Part shown: positions 26,901 through 39,400 of the stretch, one piece after another
Numbering within the stretch: position 1 is the first letter of the stretch
Layout of the letters: each line of letters opens with the position of its first letter
DNA from: Lingula anatina
Taxonomy: Eukaryota > Brachiopoda > Lingulata > Lingulida > Lingulidae
Assembly: GCF_001039355.2 (NCBI RefSeq)
Contig: NW_019775433.1
Span: forward strand, 319,469-383,468
Direction: 5' to 3'
Length of the DNA: 64,000 nt
The notes under the pieces: generated by a model
The model's input: the letters and a program-made list of their open reading frames with translations, nothing else
What the model was told of the DNA's origin: nothing
The model's database searches: none
Translations under genes and position numbers: made by a program

Positions 26901-29900
26901 AGTGTTTAAAAGGGGCTTAAAATTGTTAATTCTATACTTTTTGTTAAAAAGATAAATGTGTTTCGTCAACAAAAGTCTAGGTTTAAAAATGTTAACTGGG
27001 TCATTTTAGGTGATATACAATGCGAAACAATTTATGGAGAAAAACCGAGACCGACTTGGTGCCGTGTTGGTGAAATGCCTTCAAGACAGCGAGATCGAAC
27101 TGATCAGAGAGCTCTTTAGCGTGGACCTCAACTCGCCAGATGGCGTTTCACGGTATGTCTTTTAAATCAGCAAAAGCCATTGAAGATGATTAACTCACAC
27201 ATGGTATGTTTTGGTCGAACAAATGACATTTCACAAAAAAAAAAGAGCATATGAAAGAAATAGTTTTGTGATTGGAAGTTTAATTTTTTGGCTTTAAGTT
27301 ATTGTAATGACAATTTGAACACATTGAAGAATTACCTGTGCCACACAGGAATTCTAACAATAAGATAAGATCACCACGCTCAATGAACATAAGGAGAAAT
27401 ATTACATTTAAAATTAAAGAATTCAGATAAAATTTCAAACTTGAAGCAAAAATTTGAAAATCTTTTTCACCTGTCGTTCGTTCTGTACCTCAGGTCTTTG
27501 AGCACAAAGCACCTGGTGCGTTCCCCAAACAGCCCCATACTGTCCCAGAAACGTCGCTCTGAGAACCTTTCCAAGAAAACTGCCCAGGAAATCACGCACT
27601 ACCAGTCGTTCAGATCTATCGTGGAGAAGGGAAATCCCAAGTACGACACTCTACGAAAGACGCAGACGGTGGCCGCGCAGTTTAAGGTAATCCAAACTAC
27701 TTATCTGTTGAACTAAATGAATAACAATGACAGAGATTTTAGCAGAGCTTTCGAGAAAGCGTTTGATGATAACAAACTGTTGTGTAAAGAAATCTACAAA
27801 TTCAAACCATTTCCCCAAAATATTTGTTGAGTAATTCTCCTTTTGATAGCTTTCTGTATAGGTCAGATTTTATCCACTGTATGTTAAATATACAAGTATC
27901 AGTTTCCTAGAAATATCGCTGTGAATAAAGACTTGACTCGTCAGTCATATACTGTACATACAAAAAGTGTGCGTACAGTGCGTTTAGCGTACAAAAGGGA
28001 AAATAAACGTTAAAAAATGATTGCGTTGAAGTTTCTACACAGTATGTCTTGGAATGGTTAATATATTCATGATTTGACCTTGACATATTTTGACATCCTA
28101 TTCTGTAATTTTATTTTTACATCTTTTAGATGTCACTTGGAGAGCTGATGAAGAAAGTTTCCGCTGCCAACCCGTGGTTCGTAAGGTACACAATTTTCTT
28201 TTCGTTTACCTATTTGTAGGGTTCTGTTAGCATATAAAATAGCAAAGCCTTTCTATGATGACATGGTAAATAAGGCAGGATAAAAACATTAAGATTACAG
28301 GAAAACATGACCTCATCGATACTGGAAAATGTTAATGTAACATCAACACAAAATCAAAAGCCATAGGTGTTTTTCTTTACTTTGTCAATTTTTGTGTCGG
28401 TGAATTTAATGACAGAATCTTAATGAGTCCTGAAGTATAAATAACACTTACAAAAAAAAACTCAATAAAAATTTAATTTCTCCTTCAGATGTATCAAATC
28501 CAACAACCAGCGCCAACCAGACAAGTTTCAGAGCGACATGGTGATCAATCAACTGCGCTATAATGGCCTGGTTGAGATTGCCAGGATTAGGAAGAACGGC
28601 TACCCAGTGCGAATAATCTTCGCAGATTTCCTGGAAAAGTAAGTTTTGTTTGAGTGCTTTAACTGAGATTTCTTTAAAAAATACTAACCACATAGGATGC
28701 GAAAACTAGTTTTATCAAATTTTACTAATAAAGAATTATATACAATACGATTGAAAAATAAATAATAGACTGCCAGCTCATTGATTTGCAAACAGAACGT
28801 GATACGATACACATTGACGAATTGATATTAATGTATTTATTTTGTTTATTTATTTTTCTTAAACGTGAAACCAGGTAACATTGTTTTGATATTTTGAAAA
28901 CAACATATGCATTTGCTAACAAATTTGTCACTGACAGAGGTGTCAGACTGATACGAATTTATAAAGACTGTCTTATAAAGTTTTCTATTTATTTAAAAAT
29001 AACCCTATCCAATCTTCATTCTCCCTCTCAGGTATAAGGCCATAGCTTTCGAGGGCAAGACCCCCGTGGAGCCACGCCCTCGCCACTGCAAGACCATCCT
29101 GGACGCCGTGAGCACAGACGGCTATATACTGGGAAAGTCTAAGGTAATACACAGACAAATATAGAACCGGCTAAACTGTTATAGACTGCTATATTTCTTA
29201 GACATGTGGATAGTTACAGCTACTGTTATACTTCTTAGACATGTGGATATTTACAGCTACTGTTATACTTCTTAGACATGTGGATAGTTACAGCTAGGCT
29301 AATATTATAGCTCTCGGGCACGTGGATACTTCCAGCTTTACTGTTATACTTCTTAGACCTGTAGAAAGTTACAGCTACACTACCATTATACCTCTCAGAC
29401 ATGTAGATAATTACAGCTAGACTACTGTTATACTTCTTAGACATGTAGATAATTACAGCTAGACTATTGTTATACTTCTTAGACATGTAGATAATTACAG
29501 TTATACTACTGTTATAGTTCTTCTAGATAATTACAGTTATACTACTGTTATAGTTCTTCTAGATAATTACAGTTATACTACTGTTATATTCTTAGTCATG
29601 TGAATAGTTGCAGCTAGACTACTGTTATACTTCTTAGACATGGTTTAGAGAGAAGCGTAGGCCCTACTGATGAGAAAACAAAAAGACAATCACAGTAATA
29701 TGCTATCTATTAGATTACGTTAATTATGAAATAAAGTATGGTATGTAATAATCCGCATGCATAAGGATAAAAACAACACTTTAGTTAACACCAACTCAGC
29801 ACTATGAATAGACCGTCCACAATAACTTGAAAGTCAGAATCATCATATGTAGACTGCGTGGCTTTTTATGTAATATTATTCATGATAGAAAACTAACATT

Positions 29901-30406
29901 CGACCTATCTCAAAATACATTGAATATATATGCAACTTATCTTTGAGAATTGCTACTTTGACAATGTTATTGTTTTCTTATAATTGGAGTGTCATGATAT
30001 GAGTCCCACTAATGTCATCAAGCACGGAAACGTAAAATAACCCTTTATTGTTTTCTTGAGGAAGAGTTTGAGAGTTGATAAACAGTGGACTTTTTCAGTG
30101 TCCCTTTCAAACCAAACAAGAAACTATTTTTATCAGCTCCTTCGCGTTCTTTTTTGATGCTCCCCACGGCGTACAGCTTCGGTCAAAATGCTATATGTGC
30201 ACTCGGGGCGACTTTTTATAATCTTTCTACCGAACTGGATAAATAATATATAAAAATTTATGTCTGGATTTCATGAAATTGTTCTAAAAACGTTTCATCG
30301 TATATTGGGTTTTTTTTTTTTTTTTNNNNNNNNNNNNNNNNNNNNNNNNNNNNNNNNNNNNNNNNNNNNNNNNNNNNNNNNNNNNNNNNNNNNNNNNNNN
30401 NNNNNN

Positions 30407-30440
<34 letters not shown>

Positions 30441-33400
30441 AGACCATTCAAAGAGAAACATCCATTGTTGTGCCATATCTATTTGTCACTGTTATTTTGA
30501 TAAAAATTAATGATAAATAATAAATATTAAAACATTTTGAAGTGGTAAAGCGCAAGCATCGTCCAAGTTGTAACTTAGCATTCTTGATGTTATCGGTAGA
30601 ACTAGTGGTATTTTGGTATAGTACTTTCCTACCAGGCATCTGACAAATAAGGTCAGGAAAATAAATAGTTACGGTACCACAATGGAAGCACTGTGTCAAC
30701 TCATAGACCGTAACAATAGTCACAACCCCAGGGATTTAATGGCGCAGATTCTGCATATTTTACCATGGCACAGAAAATAGTTCTCACAGGGCGCTCACAC
30801 AGGTTATTCCACTACCCCTATCTGGTCCGGTCCATGCTGACGTCATTAGTGCCAATTATAATAACGCGAGCACAAGTCCAACGAGTTAATTAAATTATCA
30901 CCATTCAGCTGAATGCCTAGATTGGAAACTGTGCACAATGACCTCCTGGACATAAGCAGTTCGACATTTGCTTGTCTTTCAATTTTCCACCTTATATCGG
31001 TGTATTTTGTATATGCATATATGTAAAAAAAAGTAGTGTAGAGAGCCTGCAAAATTTGTCTGTTAACGTATTTATTTCAATGTTCATTTTTTCACTGATA
31101 TAAGTTTTTGCAAGTCAGAAGTTAAATAAAAAAAACTGCTAATAGCTATTTAGCATGAGCGACACTGGCCCTGCTTCTGCCATCTCGTCTTAATACCAAT
31201 CTGGTTCCCCGACACCTCTGTGCCATAATTTTATAACCTTAATTTCTCTTAAGATTATCATATAATCCCGAGATCGGACAATAACCATGTAAGTATGGCA
31301 GTAAGTATGCCCTGTGACGCAGAGAACGAGGGGAAAATATACCAACTCACACTGGTCGCCAGTCACACGGTGACTGAGTCTATCATTAAGGCGGTGCCTA
31401 TAACAGATAAAGGCAAGACTAAGAAAGGGAGAACTGTTCGATGACTGGTGACATCATGGTTCATTCATGAATCTGTATTTCCTCTGCAGTGGTCTCCAAA
31501 CATAAAACATATCGCTTTAAAGTAAAACATAAATACATTCACAGTACATGTAGTTTCTTCCAAATTTTCAGTCGTCTGTTTTGAGGATGAATGTATTTAG
31601 AAATGTTGGCTTCGTGTCTGCAGTGCACAGCGTACCAATCGGAAGCATCTGCTCCATGCATGTTATGGCGCTGTGCAAACCGCCACTATTCCCTCGTCTG
31701 GCCCAAATTTTGGCGTGCGGGTAAAGGAACATGGATATATAACATAAGTACTCGCAAACCCATGATTTGGCTTTGTCTATACGCACAAAGGCCCCGACCG
31801 TGGATGATACTGACGAAGACCAAACTGCAGAAGAAACGTCTTCTGCGTTCGTGCTGGGTTTCATTAGGGCGCGTGTCTTCTGACATTACTGACGGAATAG
31901 GACAACAATAATAATGGCGTCTATTGTTTCACTGTAGGTATTCATGAAAGACTGGCTTGTTGAGAAATTGGACGAGTCACTAAAAAAGGTCAAGATGACG
32001 ATCGAAGTACAGAAACACATCAGAGGCTACCTGGCGCGCAAGGAGAAGGAACGTCTCAAGAAGGTAAGGGAAACATGGCACAATATGGCCACTTTTACTG
32101 CTCTATACTTAATATATTTTGCGTTACCTTAGACATATAAAGGGTAGATGATTGTTGACATGTGTGTTCTGCATTATTTTAATATTTAGGTTTTTTGTTT
32201 TTAATATATTTAATACGCCGTGTTGATGCCTTGATCTCGATGTTGAATACTGTATATAAAACTGGATTATATGTTATACTGTACTGATATTCAGTATTAT
32301 AATATCAGGTAAAAATGTATTCTATTTTCTCTGAAAAGGATATGTTTCAGTTACACATAAACCTAGTTTACCAATTCTAGCTCAAAGAAACGGGTATACT
32401 ACTCTGAAAATTATGCAAGTTTATAGTTCAGAGGATGTTTGGAAAAATCAAAAACAACCCCTATGCGTGTGATTTACATATATTTGTCACCTTAAAAGTA
32501 GACAGTTCAAGGGCAGTTTCGAAAAATACCATTTTCCCTTCTCCTACGATATTACTTTTAGAAAAAAATATGTCGCTTGTTATAATTTATGTAACTCCTG
32601 TATGTAAATGAAATCTCCATGTTAGTCGACAGGCCTGGAATTTCATCATATATCGGCATTTTCCATCTGATATAGGCGTGCGACCACACGTGATTAGCTT
32701 GAAAAAGCCACCTTAATAGGTGTAATGATTGCAATGGGATTTAACCCAGCTTTAAGGTTATCCCACAGATGTATTTATTATAATAACAAAACATATCACG
32801 ACGCAGTTTAACATCATAAAACGAAATTCGTCTCAGTGTGTAAGGTTACCATGGATGCGGTATCGGTAAGGCACCATGTTGTTTCATTTTGTTCATACTT
32901 ATGACTTGCGTCTGATCAAGGCTATTTAGTCAAACTAAGCGTCACCGTTTTTTTGAGTGACCCTCTTCCATTAGCGTCACATAGCAGTGTTTTATGCTGT
33001 AGATTTCTGAGGTGAGTCGGTGAAAATTGGTTTTCTGATGAATGTGAGAATTTGTTACATAAACGAAAACGCGTTATGTACGTGACACTGCGTGTCATTA
33101 GCCCGACGCTACCACGTCCACAATGTTAACCAAGGGTGTTGAGGAAGTAAATCTATACACATTTTATTGTGTACAATAATAAATTGGCCAGTCATGGTCA
33201 TTGCGAAACAAGTAGACTGTGTTTAAGACAGAGACCCCAGTGTGTCCCACACATCTGTCACGTGATCAATATGACAGAGAAACCCTTAAGTGACGTTCGC
33301 ATACTAATGAGGTATTAACAGCGGTCTTTACCCCAGCTAAGGCATATTAATGACTTTTTAACAGGGGAGGCATATGTGATGACACAGAGCCTGGCTGTTA

Positions 33401-36400
33401 ACTCTTCAGTAAGGTACAAAAGCGTGGCAGTTTATTTAATTATGCTGTACATAGATAATCTGGTTATCTCATCAGATGCAAAGTGGATGTATTGTTAATT
33501 ATGGAAAGTAGAAATTATCAGCTTTAAAGCTTACAGTGAATCGGGCGCAGAACCATCAGATACCACTCAGAAAGTCAGGGGTGACGGATCTGTTCTATAT
33601 TTCACTCCTTTTTTCCAGGCGGAGGATGCAAGGAAAGAAAAGGAACGACTAGAAAAAGAAAGACAAGAACGAGAAAGAATGCAACGTGAGGAGGCCGCCA
33701 AAAAGCGCGCGGCGCCCACGCCGCCTGGTGAGAGGACGTCACGGCCCTCGTCATCCCTCGAGAAACCCTCTCGCTCCTCCAGTGCTGATAAAATATCCAG
33801 AGCTTCCATTTCGGATAATATTTCTGTCAATTCAAAGAACTCCAATGCAAAACTTCCTCGAAGTAACACGACGGGAAACCTCAACCACCCGTCGCGCAGT
33901 ACATCGCTGGAAGACAACAGGCGACGCTCGACGACTCTTGAAAAGGGTTACTCGGCTGACAGCATGAAGCGCGCCATTTTGGACGGAGAAGTGAGGAGTA
34001 TCGGGTCCACGGCGACAGGGAAAAGTTTAGATCGCAAAAGTCGCTCCCTTGAAAACGCTAACAAGAGAAGCTCGACTCTTGACAGTGGGCTCGGTGACAC
34101 TCTCCCTAACCAGCCGTCTAAAGTCCGGCTAGATCCTAAATCTGAGAGGGGAGAAATTGACAGTATTTTTGAAGAAACAGCAACGTTTTACGAGGATGAA
34201 GATCTTAATGAGTAAGTCAGTGTAGTACTCACGGACGAATTTACACGTGATTTAGTTAGTACCCCATATCTATATTTCTATCTTAATTATCACCTGATCC
34301 AGAAGGTAAGGCATTGTGTAACATTATCTATCTTTTGAGTTCCTAATTAGCAATTCGTGTGATACGCCTTTCTATCTTTACATTCTCTTCGTGAATAGAT
34401 GAATGATATTATGCTATGGAAAATCCTGAAATGGCGCTCAACGGCGCGTTTGTTTTTATGTAGATATTAAGGTAATGTACGCCCTTGACTTCACCGCAGG
34501 TATGCGCTGTTGCAAATTTCCGTCATAACTGTTTAAATCAGGCATTCATGTGATGAACAAACCCACTTTCACTTGACATACTCATAATTGACAAAATTTT
34601 GATGTTCGGACATGTTGTACTTTGTAATACAAACACAGAAAAGCGGTAAAAAGTCGTATTATCGGTAGCATATTAAACACATCCAAAATGTAAACATCTT
34701 ACGGACCTTATATATGCAGTCGATTTTTGTCACTAAAGCCGAAACTAACCGCCAGGAGACGGGCTAAATTTTCTAATTGAGTAACTGAGAACTTGTTATG
34801 AAAAAAAAGGTAAATGAAATCCAGTTAAAATGATTTAATTTCTATGACCATTATCATGTGGATTACATTACATCTTACAGAGACCAGTGGGACGTGTTCC
34901 AAAGCATTCCAAGAGAACGCCAGAGCGCCAGCGAGAACTTTGAGATCGTATTGAAGGTCATCAAAGTGTTCATGTACATCTTTATCTTCTTGGTGGTGCT
35001 GGGGACGGCCGTGGTCAGCAAGCTCACCATTCTCTTGCTCACATCGGGGACTTTATTGACGACGAACCTTGGTGACTCCCACATGTGGGACGGCGGCATT
35101 GTAAGTGGTGTATTATACAAGCCAGGAATAGTGTCACCCGTAGAGGGCAGCACTGCTCAATGCCATATAGATGGCGTTCGTGTACAGAACCTATGCCTTT
35201 GCTGGACATTTGAATCGATATGTTTGGTTCTTTTTAACATCTTTTGGAAACATTTTGTATGTTTTATTTTTAGAATAGGCATTTTGAATATTTTGATTTA
35301 GCGATTGAAATGTTTCTGCTTGTTTTGTTTTTTCTCAGTGAAAGTTGTAACTTCTTTTTCCAGTTGCTGTTAAATTTGAAATTCTTTTTTAGACATACGA
35401 CGAATTAGATGACCGGAATACAAGGATAACGCTGCTGATCGTCTGCGTGTGTATACCATATATCCTGTCATTTGTCACGTTTATCTTCAAAGCAATGTTT
35501 GGAAGCCAACCTTGGCCAAAACCGAAAACACTTATCGTGGTAAGTTGTGTTCAGTAACCCAATTAACTAACCCAATTAACTGCCCACTACGATTGTTTCC
35601 ATTACTTTCTTTTATATTAAACATAATGCCTTCTGCTCTCCTAGTATTGGTTGTATTTATATCAGAATTGTCCTTTCCTACATTATCTTTTAGAAATGTT
35701 CACATATCATTCGGCGTTTCCGTGGGAATTTATACACCAAAAATGAAGAAAGAGGGAAAGAAAGAGAACAAAAATAAAAGAATTAAACAACACTATTATC
35801 AATATCTTTAATCTATTATTCTTTTTTAATTCCAGATTCTCACCATTGAGGCACTCCATTCCTTCGGACTTTGCCTTCTCCTGTTCAGAGTTCTTCCTAC
35901 AATGGACATGATCCGTGGACTGATGATAATGGCAGCAGTATGCACAATGCCTGGACTCCTTGGCCTATGTTTTGGAAAGCCGACCAACAGACGGAAGGAT
36001 ACCAGCAAAGTGCAGTCCATCTGCATGCGTGTGCTGATGATTATAGCCCCGTTGCTGCAGCTCGCCGCAATCGCCATTATCATCCTGACCGGCTTCTCCT
36101 ACCGCGACCCGTCAGACATCGGACTTGAACTACATAATATTGTGAATGGTAATAACAGTGAAACCAATGTGTTCAGCCGCGACAAGCCGGATGAAGACAA
36201 GTTCGCCTTCACGTATTGTGGATGGGAGGTGCCAGTTGCTCTTATCTTGGTGTCTATCTCCTGGTGGGAAAATTTCGCTGACCGTGATAGGAAGATTGGC
36301 AGGCTGTCAATCCCGTTGAGGAAATTCCGCGCTTCTCTTCATGGCGTGAGAGAAAAGTCTACCGTGATCATTTCCGTGTGGAAGTCCTGTTTGACCATTG

Positions 36401-39400
36401 CGTTCGCCTACCTTCTCCTCGCCATTAACAACGGCGGCTTTAAGCTGGAGGTTCACATCAGGGACGATGTCGTGTCTTTCTACAAGCCTTATGCAGAGTG
36501 GGAGATCGAACAATTCCGGGAAGAAGACGGCCAGAGGGTCGTCCCCGGTGACACCGCCAACGTCACTGATCAAACTGTCCTAACGGCCTATTTCGCTGGT
36601 TCCTCGCGCCACGCCCTTGAGACGATCGCCCCCTTCATCGCTCAGGCCGTGGGCACGTTCATCTGCTACTACTTTGCTCGTCTGGCCTGCAAGTTGTGCA
36701 TGCAGAGAGTCAGCTTCTCCGCTCCACTGATGCTGTCCACGCCAGTCACCTTTGTGATCCTGTACCTGCAGTGTAAACTGGAGTTCATCTCCAATTACCT
36801 GACCGACGGTCTGTACACGTGGTCCTGCCCCGAGGCTGGAGGACAGATGCTCTATCTCCACTTTGGCTGCTTCTTCCTCTGGTGGGTGTCGGAGCTGATG
36901 ATTGCCTGCCACATCTGGTTCCCACAGTCCGAGCGTCTGGCCAAGTCGGAAAGGTACTTGCTCTGCACCTTCTATATTGGTGATAACTTTTTGTAAACGC
37001 AGGTTTCTCGTACTCCTAATTCTGTTTTACTGCTGCATTAGTTTCGTGTCCTGAATAATCTTTCCTTGACAAAGCCGGTTGTTTTCTTGAAATTGTATCT
37101 AAATTTATATTAATTTTCATAACAGGAAATTTCCTATTGTAAATGCACTTCTTGTATCTAACGTGAACAGCGTTCTTACACAGAATATCTCGGGCCTTAG
37201 GCTATGATAAAATCTAAACCACTAAACGTCTACAGTACATATAAGCAGGTTATTTGTACCAACTCTGGTACTCGTCTTGGCACTTACTGCAGGAAAATCA
37301 ATAGGCTTCTGGTGGACTGTAAAAATAGGAAAAGATGAACACTTCATAAAGATCCGACAAATGTTTTTCAAAAAAATCTCTGGGGATGGGCAGCTGTCAG
37401 CCCTCCCAAGAGCCTGTCCGGATTGTTCAAATGGTATTGTTGTAAATACTCTAAAACAACCCACGTTGTGTAGAAAGTAACCAAATTTACTCTTTTCCAG
37501 GCTTTTCGTTTTACCATTCTACTGTGGTGCTTTGATAGAACAGTCCCTGATGCTGAACAGACGTCGGCGAGATAAGGACATGATCTCGGTTGGTGACGGC
37601 CATTTTGAGTATATCGAAACCGGAACAACCATGGATGGAACTTCAACTTTGACCTCTCGTGGTACGAGCACCGAGGACTTGGAAGACAAGTACAAGATCA
37701 CCGATGACGGCGTCGTTCCTAAGATCTACGCATGCGCGACAATGTGGCACGAAACCCGAAATGAGATGACGCAGTTGCTGAAATCCGTTTTTAGGTACTG
37801 TAGAGCAGTACAGACATATACATTGGATTAGGTTGTTAACTTAACGAAAGACAAAAGGAGCAAAAAAGTGAAAACAGCTTTTTTTTAATTTGGCCATTTT
37901 CTTTTCTCTAAATCGCTAAATTTACACTATTTTACTTTAATTCTTCCGCGTTTCTTTGCCTATTATTATTATTATTACTATTATTATTATTATAGAATGG
38001 ACTTTGACCAGTGTGCCCGTAAGAATGCCCAGGAATATTTCGGAGTGAGAGACCCTGACTTCTACGAGTTTGAGAGTAAGTATGGCCGACACAAAACTGC
38101 ATTAATTTGTCTTTTTTTTAAATCATTTACCAAAAATTATAGGGCTAAAATGCTTTCATTTATGTATGGAACATAGAGGTAGTTTATGCTTGCTCAACAT
38201 TATTTTTCAACCTAAATAAACAAATTAGATTTAACATAATTTCAATATGGCGTGTGATTTCTGTTTTTAGCTCACATTCTGTTCGACGACTCCATGGAAA
38301 TGAACGACAATGATGACACTGTGCCCAACGACTTCGTGCGCGCATTTATCGAGGTCATTGACCAAGCTGCCAGGTAAGCAGAGGGGGTTCTGTGACTACG
38401 CAACTGACACACCTATTTAGTGACGCATGCCACCACGTGACTTAAACGCCTTATCGTAGTACCATGGGTGTCACGTGTCGTGGTGACTTGGTGTACTCAC
38501 TGTTACATCACTATACACAGTGCAGTCGGTGAGCTGTCGACTTAGCTACAGACCTAGCACGGAGTAGGTCTACATCATATTTTCATCGTTTGCTTCGTCT
38601 TAAGATAAAATATGCCTTAAAACCCATTCAGAACAACAGTACCGAATAATGTATTTTTTTGGTCAATAAGATAGAAAACCGTCAATCCATATGCTGTTCT
38701 CTTCCAGCTCTGTGCACGAGTCCGTAATCAGTCTCCACCCTCCAGAGAAGATGCCAACACCGTACGGCGGTAAACTGGTCTGGTCGCTGCCTGGAGGAAC
38801 CAAGCTGAACGTCCACATGAAGGATAAGAACAGAATCAGGCACAGGAAGAGATGGTCTCAGGTAAGGAAACTCCTCCACAAGCAAAATACATTGAGGCAA
38901 ACTGTTTGGTGAAATGTCTGAAATATTAGTTTCTTTATTTCAGTTTATGTATTTTGACAACATCATAGATTCCTCAGAGTGTGTGTTATTTTTTCTATGA
39001 AAAAGTAGAACTGATTGGCCCATTAGTTGTCCCAATTGGAGAAATAGCATTAAAATTGGATAAAATTTTGATTTAGAGTGGACCCTTTTTAGTCTAACAG
39101 GGCGGTTCTCTCTACCGCAAGCCGTACCCCCCTGCCTACTAGCCCGTTCCTCGTTATCATGTTTATGTACTTTTTCAGGTGATGTACATGTACTACCTGT
39201 TGGGTTTCAACCTGATGGCCAAGCGTGAACAGTACTTGACCAGCCAGAAGGGAAAGAACAAGAAGAAGGGGAAACGCGGCACGTGGGAGAGTAAAGCTTT
39301 GAGACGCTCTCACAAGAACCAGCACTACACGAAGACGGACATCTTTGACGACTACGACGAATCTCTTCACATTGCTGTAAGTAAAGCATTTAAGCGATAG

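Larger units (their letters stand above)
15957..29143 (+). other. CS1: Myosin motor domain of the chitin synthase (rest of exon 2 to exon 17)
   Basis: Actin-dependent ATPase head, about residues 165-880. Visible landmarks: VLVVVNPFK entry; P-loop GESGSGKT at 257-264 (20097-20120); switch I NNNSSRFG at 311-318; switch II DISGFE at 543-548; relay region with [13 protein letters not shown]; and an actin-interface FVRCIKSNN, then [20 protein letters not shown] leading to the converter. ATP-binding residues are all conserved, so an active ATPase is expected. A basic, serine-rich insert ([20 protein letters not shown], exon 14) sits at the position of actin-binding loop 2. The head-to-enzyme arrangement is shared with fungal class V/VII chitin synthases, but the catalytic half here is of animal type. 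Confidence 0.93.
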
